NCBI GenBank assembly: GCA_964618175.1
Contig: CAZTZX010000088.1
Span: forward strand, 1 to 7,621
Direction of reading: 5' to 3'
Source: DTU018 sp964618175
GTDB lineage: Bacteria > Bacillota > Syntrophomonadia > Syntrophomonadales > Syntrophomonadaceae
DNA length: 7,621 nucleotides
The notes below the pieces were generated by a model. It saw only the letters and a program-made list of their open reading frames with translations. It was not told the origin of the DNA and did not search any database. Position 1 is the stretch's first letter. Each line of letters begins with the position of its first letter. This document shows, piece after piece, positions 5,205 through 7,621 of this stretch. The translations under genes and the position numbers were made by a program.

Positions 5205-5482
5205 ACCATTTCCTGGGATTGGCGAATGCCTTCGTTAACGGCTGCTACCACCAAATCTTCCAGCATCTCTACGTCATCAGGATCAACGGCTTCAGGGCTA
5301 ATTTTGATCGAAATCAATTCCTGCTTGCCACTGACCTTTACCGTCACCGCACCTCCGCCGGCGCTAGCCTCGATCTCTCTTTGGTCCAGTTCGGCCTGCA
5401 TTTCTACGATCCTTTCCTGAACCTTTTTGGCCTCTTTGAGCATTTTGTTCATGTTACCGCCCATACCCGGGTTGAATTTCAT
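5205..5482 (-). CDS. ybaB: YbaB/EbfC family nucleoid-associated protein (C-terminus in gap)
   Basis: About 92 residues are visible of a protein that is usually 100-110 long. The family forms dimers that bind DNA and is part of the nucleoid. The N-terminus is glycine- and methionine-rich (FNPGMGGNMNKMLKEA), followed by a long helix with the motif KKVQERIVEMQAEL and then ASAGGGAVTVKVSG, the family hallmark. The last visible codons are EMV, which fits the conserved start of the C-terminal helix. The ATG at 5482 has AAGGAGGG seven bases upstream; the later methionine at residue 11 lacks such a site. It lies 42 bp after dnaX and before recR, the classical dnaX-ybaB-recR order. Confidence 0.94.
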
Positions 5483-5524
5483 AAATTGACCCTCCTTGTA
5501 TCTTTAATGTTTGTTTTTACATAA

Positions 5525-7024
5525 TCAGTCTTTGATTTCTACGATGTCTTCACCAAACAATTCTATCGCTTTTTTTACAACAATATCATTATATTGATCA
5601 TCATCCAAGAAAATAAACTGCACTTCTATGAAACGGCCGGCTATCTCCTGCAGCACTTCCATCAGTATATCCCGATTAGCCTTCTCTTCCATCTTTTCTT
5701 TGTGGAATTTGTACCCTTTACGATAACCGATATAAACTGTCTCTTCCTTCATCCCCAGAAGCCTTCCCTGCGATAAAAGCGCATGGGTAGGAATCTTGCG
5801 TTGTTTGACACCAGCTAGAATTTTGCTCCACATAGTGTCCCGGGCCTCGTTATCTTCACTGCGCTCCGCTGGTGCGGGTGCGGCATCTTTAGCCGCTGCG
5901 GGCTTTTTCCTGGTGCTTGGGGCAACGGGTTCCTCCTGGGCGAACAGAGCGGTGATCTCTAAAAACGCCATTTCCAGAATGAAACGCTGTCCTTCACTGA
6001 ATCTAAGCTTGTCAGCGGTATCGGCTAAAATGCGTAGGGACTGGAGAATTCTGGGGGTTCCTACCTTTTTCTGCTCTTGCAAAGCCGCGAGTGAGACCTC
6101 GGTTGCCGCGGCCAAATCAGTGGCTTGTCCAGTAGTATGGTAAAGCAGCAGGTCGCGCAGATACAAGGTAGTCTCCCGAGCAATCTGTTGGGCCTCTTTA
6201 CCCTGTTGCAAAGCGGCGGCCAGCATGCTTAACACCTGTCCGGTATCACCCTTCCAGGCCGCATCAATTAACTGCGCCAAAAAGACATCATCTACCAAGC
6301 CCAGTACATCTAAAACATCAGCTTTGGAAATATGTTCTCCCCGGTAGGAATTAACCTGATCCAGGGTGCTTAAAGCATCACGCATTCCGCCATTGGCGCG
6401 GCGGGCGATTATATCCAAAGCAGCCGCCTCGATCTCCATATTATTGGCCTGGGCTACCTGCACCAGCCTTCCCTGCATCTCTTCTATTGTCAAACGTCGA
6501 AAGTAATAGCTCTGGCAACGGGAGCGAATCGTGGCTGGGATTTTTTGCGGTTCGGTGGTGGCTAGGATAAACATTACTGAGTCAGGTGGTTCCTCGATAG
6601 TTTTCAACAAGGCGTTAAAGGCCTCCATGGTAAGCATATGCACTTCATCAATGATATACACTTTTCTCTTGCCCTGAGCCGGCAATACCCGTACTTTTTC
6701 TTTTAAGTCGCGTATTTCGTCTATGCCTCGATTAGAGGCTGCATCAATTTCAATTACGTCCATAAAATTGCCGTTGTTGATGTCCTGGCAGGAAGAGCAA
6801 TTATTACATGGCTCACCATCTTGCAGTTGTTCACAGTTGACCGCTTTAGCAACAATTTTAGCTATGCTGGTTTTGCCAGTGCCGCGTGGGCCGGAAAAAA
6901 GATAAGCATGCGCTAGGCGATTTTCCCGCACCGCATTTTGCAGAGCGATCACCGTCTGTTCTTGTCCCACAACCTCATCAAAGCGTTGCGGTCTCCAGGC
7001 GCGATATAATGCCAGGTAAGCCAT
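5525..7024 (-). CDS. dnaX: DNA polymerase III subunit tau (clamp loader ATPase DnaX)
   Basis: The 499-residue protein is the motor subunit of the clamp loader, which opens the beta clamp and links the replicase parts. Walker A is GPRGTGKT (45-52), a four-cysteine zinc module sits at Cys64, 73, 76 and 79, Walker B is VYIIDEVHM (122-130), sensor 1 is ATTEP (155-159), the SRC arginine-finger motif is at 168-170 and sensor 2 is GGMRDAL (212-218). The collar domain ends near residue 362. A Lys/Ala/Pro-rich linker (about 366-390) leads to a C-terminal domain of about 110 residues. It is shorter than B. subtilis DnaX (about 563) mainly in the tail. ATG follows AAGGAGG six bases upstream. A possible frameshift signal lies at codons 373-374. 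Confidence 0.97.
   Translation of the reverse strand: MAYLALYRAWRPQRFDEVVGQEQTVIALQNAVRENRLAHAYLFSGPRGTGKTSIAKIVAKAVNCEQLQDGEPCNNCSSCQDINNGNFMDVIEIDAASNRGIDEIRDLKEKVRVLPAQGKRKVYIIDEVHMLTMEAFNALLKTIEEPPDSVMFILATTEPQKIPATIRSRCQSYYFRRLTIEEMQGRLVQVAQANNMEIEAAALDIIARRANGGMRDALSTLDQVNSYRGEHISKADVLDVLGLVDDVFLAQLIDAAWKGDTGQVLSMLAAALQQGKEAQQIARETTLYLRDLLLYHTTGQATDLAAATEVSLAALQEQKKVGTPRILQSLRILADTADKLRFSEGQRFILEMAFLEITALFAQEEPVAPSTRKKPAAAKDAAPAPAERSEDNEARDTMWSKILAGVKQRKIPTHALLSQGRLLGMKEETVYIGYRKGYKFHKEKMEEKANRDILMEVLQEIAGRFIEVQFIFLDDDQYNDIVVKKAIELFGEDIVEIKD
5880..5908 (-). promoter_or_regulatory. Candidate programmed -1 frameshift site in dnaX
   Basis: On the minus strand AAAAAG (5908-5903) covers codons 373-374 (AAA AAG) of dnaX. 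Six bases later a GCGGC-TAAAGAT-GCCGC hairpin (5896-5880) begins. A slip to -1 adds Ala-Arg-Ser-Gly and then meets TAA (5891-5889) within the hairpin loop, giving a product of 378 residues, close to a gamma-type subunit that ends after the collar domain. The A-run has five A rather than the six in E. coli, and the upstream AGGAGG (5937-5932) is 23 bases away rather than about 10. Confidence 0.42.
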
Positions 7025-7044
7025 AGTTATCCTCCTTCTTGATC

Positions 7045-7066
7045 CCCTTTGTTAGGAACTAAAGGG
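7045..7066 (-). other. Leader hairpin upstream of dnaX
   Basis: In the minus-strand leader CCCTTT (7066-7061) pairs with AAAGGG (7050-7045), and after one bulged A the inner GTT pairs with AAC around a CCT loop. This gives nine pairs ending about eight bases before the dnaX ribosome-binding site. No T-tract follows, so it is not a terminator. It might affect transcript stability or initiation. Confidence 0.5.
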
Positions 7067-7089
7067 CGGGCCGTGTTAGTGTTATTCAC

Positions 7090-7095
7090 ATTATA
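7090..7095 (-). promoter_or_regulatory. Probable -10 box of the dnaX operon promoter
   Basis: A perfect TATAAT lies on the minus strand about 65 bp before the dnaX start, between the SRP RNA terminator and the gene. No good -35 box is visible at 16-18 bp (the nearest is TTCTCG at 18 bp), so the promoter is either weak, helped by another factor, or not used. Read-through from the SRP RNA unit is the alternative. Confidence 0.5.
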
Positions 7096-7136
7096 CAGGA
7101 AAAAGGATAGGGACGAGAAGTTGGTCGAACTATCAG

Positions 7137-7172
7137 AAAAGCAAAAAGGCTTTCCCTTAGAGGAAAACCTTT
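7137..7172 (-). terminator. Intrinsic terminator of the SRP RNA unit
   Basis: On the minus strand an 11-12 bp stem, with one G-U pair, is made by 7172-7162 and 7155-7145 around a short loop. It is followed by TTTTTGCTTTT. It lies about ten bases after the end of the SRP RNA closing helix, so it fits as its terminator and separates it from dnaX. Confidence 0.82.
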
Positions 7173-7181
7173 AAAATTTAA

Positions 7182-7453
7182 TTGCCGTGCACCTGGCCTC
7201 GAAATCACCTTCCGGGCGATACTCAAGTAGTTTGCTCCATTCAGGCTACCCTGCGTCACACAGGATGGATTCCTTAGTGCTGCTTCCTTCCGGACCTGAC
7301 ACGGTTCAGAATGTCCCATTGCGCCGGACCCAAACTTCAACGCCACTTTCTCGAGCCGGACCCCACAAAGTAAGCCCTCGGCTCAGGAATTCAACCCTGC
7401 TATAGCGGGTTGCAGGTTACAGGGCACCGCTAATTCCCCATCTAGCACGGCAA
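7182..7453 (-). ncRNA. ffs: Signal recognition particle RNA, large Gram-positive type (scRNA)
   Basis: The S-domain core is clear on the minus strand: TCAGGTCCGGAAGGAAGCAG (7299-7280), with the GGAA tetraloop at 7291-7288 and the asymmetric loop bound by Ffh. The ends pair perfectly over nine bases (7453-7445 with 7190-7182), which sets a length near 272 nt, like the 271-nt B. subtilis scRNA. The 5' part (about 7452-7370) holds an Alu domain, absent from the 114-nt E. coli 4.5S RNA. The RNA joins Ffh to target membrane proteins to the translocon; the Alu domain may slow translation. It lies just upstream of dnaX as in many Firmicutes. An 86-codon open frame over this gene is spurious. Confidence 0.97.
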
Positions 7454-7532
7454 ATCTTATGCAATATCAGTTCACGAAAACTCCTTAGAACCCAGATTTT
7501 TCCCGGTTCTCTTGCCTGTTCGGGAGTTTGGC
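7454..7532 (-). other. Predicted structured 5' leader of the SRP RNA precursor
   Basis: The predicted start (about 7532) is some 79 nt ahead of the mature SRP RNA end. The leader can form an outer 7-bp stem (AAACTCC at 7529-7523 with GGAGTTT at 7484-7478) enclosing a 6-bp hairpin (AGAACC at 7510-7505 with GGTTCT at 7492-7487). No gene is visible in it. In B. subtilis the scRNA precursor is trimmed by RNase III; similar processing here is an inference. Confidence 0.5.
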
Positions 7533-7538
7533 TAGTCC

Positions 7539-7567
7539 ATTGTAACCTCTTTAACAGATGAATGCAA
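7539..7567 (-). promoter_or_regulatory. Sigma-A promoter of the SRP RNA gene
   Basis: On the minus strand -35 TTGCAT (7567-7562) and -10 TACAAT (7544-7539) are 17 bp apart. The predicted start is near 7532. No equally good promoter lies closer to the SRP RNA; the bases just upstream of the mature end give only a weak -10-like TATTGC. From 7568 to the window end I see no gene or clear signal. Confidence 0.77.
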
Positions 7568-7621
7568 GAGTGTGATCGCCTTAGTGTTGTTGATCAGTCA
7601 CTGCCTGCTAAAGACTCCTTT

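Noticed and set aside
4529..5482. A single 317-codon YbaB-RecR fusion
   Set aside because: The two genes appear joined only because the 100 N are read as codons. Both families normally end or begin within the gap, so two genes are expected.
7086..7346. 86-codon open frame on the minus strand
   Set aside because: It overlaps most of the SRP RNA S domain and its terminator; such frames are well-known false calls over ffs genes.
7187..7405. 72-codon open frame on the plus strand
   Set aside because: It is antisense to the SRP RNA and has no ribosome-binding site or family features.
7455..7621. End of a tadA gene or a tRNA upstream of the SRP RNA, as found in some Firmicutes
   Set aside because: Minus-strand frames are broken by stops or lack TadA motifs, and no tRNA cloverleaf or T-loop sequence could be built.

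Overview
The window reads as core chromosome from an anaerobic, endospore-forming Firmicute of the class Clostridia. The evidence is a bofA gene (control of mother-cell sigma-K in sporulation), the Gram-positive order dnaX-ybaB-recR-yaaL-bofA, a large Bacillus/Clostridium-type SRP RNA with an Alu domain, and a ferredoxin-dependent 2-oxoacid oxidoreductase. Every gene I can support is on the minus strand, so transcription runs from high to low coordinates. Two runs of exactly 100 N (1210-1309 and 5105-5204) are scaffold gaps.

In transcription order: (1) 7137-7567 is an SRP RNA unit, with a good sigma-A promoter, a leader of about 79 nt that can fold, the ~272-nt SRP RNA and an intrinsic terminator. 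(2) 7095-3843 is the DNA-metabolism operon: dnaX (clamp-loader tau subunit), ybaB (nucleoid-associated protein), recR (recombination mediator), a DUF2508/YaaL gene and bofA, closed by a strong terminator at 3843-3868. The ybaB 3' end and recR 5' end lie in the second gap. A possible programmed frameshift site lies in dnaX. An RNA structure that would cover the start of the DUF2508 gene lies between recR and that gene. (3) 3667-300 is a separate transcription unit with its own promoter. It encodes a SIMIBI-type P-loop NTPase and the alpha, beta, gamma and ferredoxin-like subunits of a 2-oxoacid:ferredoxin oxidoreductase, and ends in a terminator at 300-326. The C-terminal part of beta lies in the first gap. 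(4) 261-1 holds two strong tandem promoters and a structured leader that runs off the window edge. In Bacillus subtilis an rRNA operon follows bofA, so I infer that a 16S rRNA gene starts just beyond position 1.

The four oxidoreductase subunits would assemble into one enzyme that converts a 2-oxoacid plus CoA to acyl-CoA and CO2 while reducing ferredoxin, or the reverse. The substrate cannot be read from the sequence. The P-loop protein is the least understood gene, and its place as first gene of the operon suggests a linked role. I see no mobile element, CRISPR array or tRNA. No plus-strand gene is convincing. I found no clearly new multi-gene system; the more unusual signals are RNA-level features in dnaX, upstream of the DUF2508 gene and upstream of the SRP RNA.
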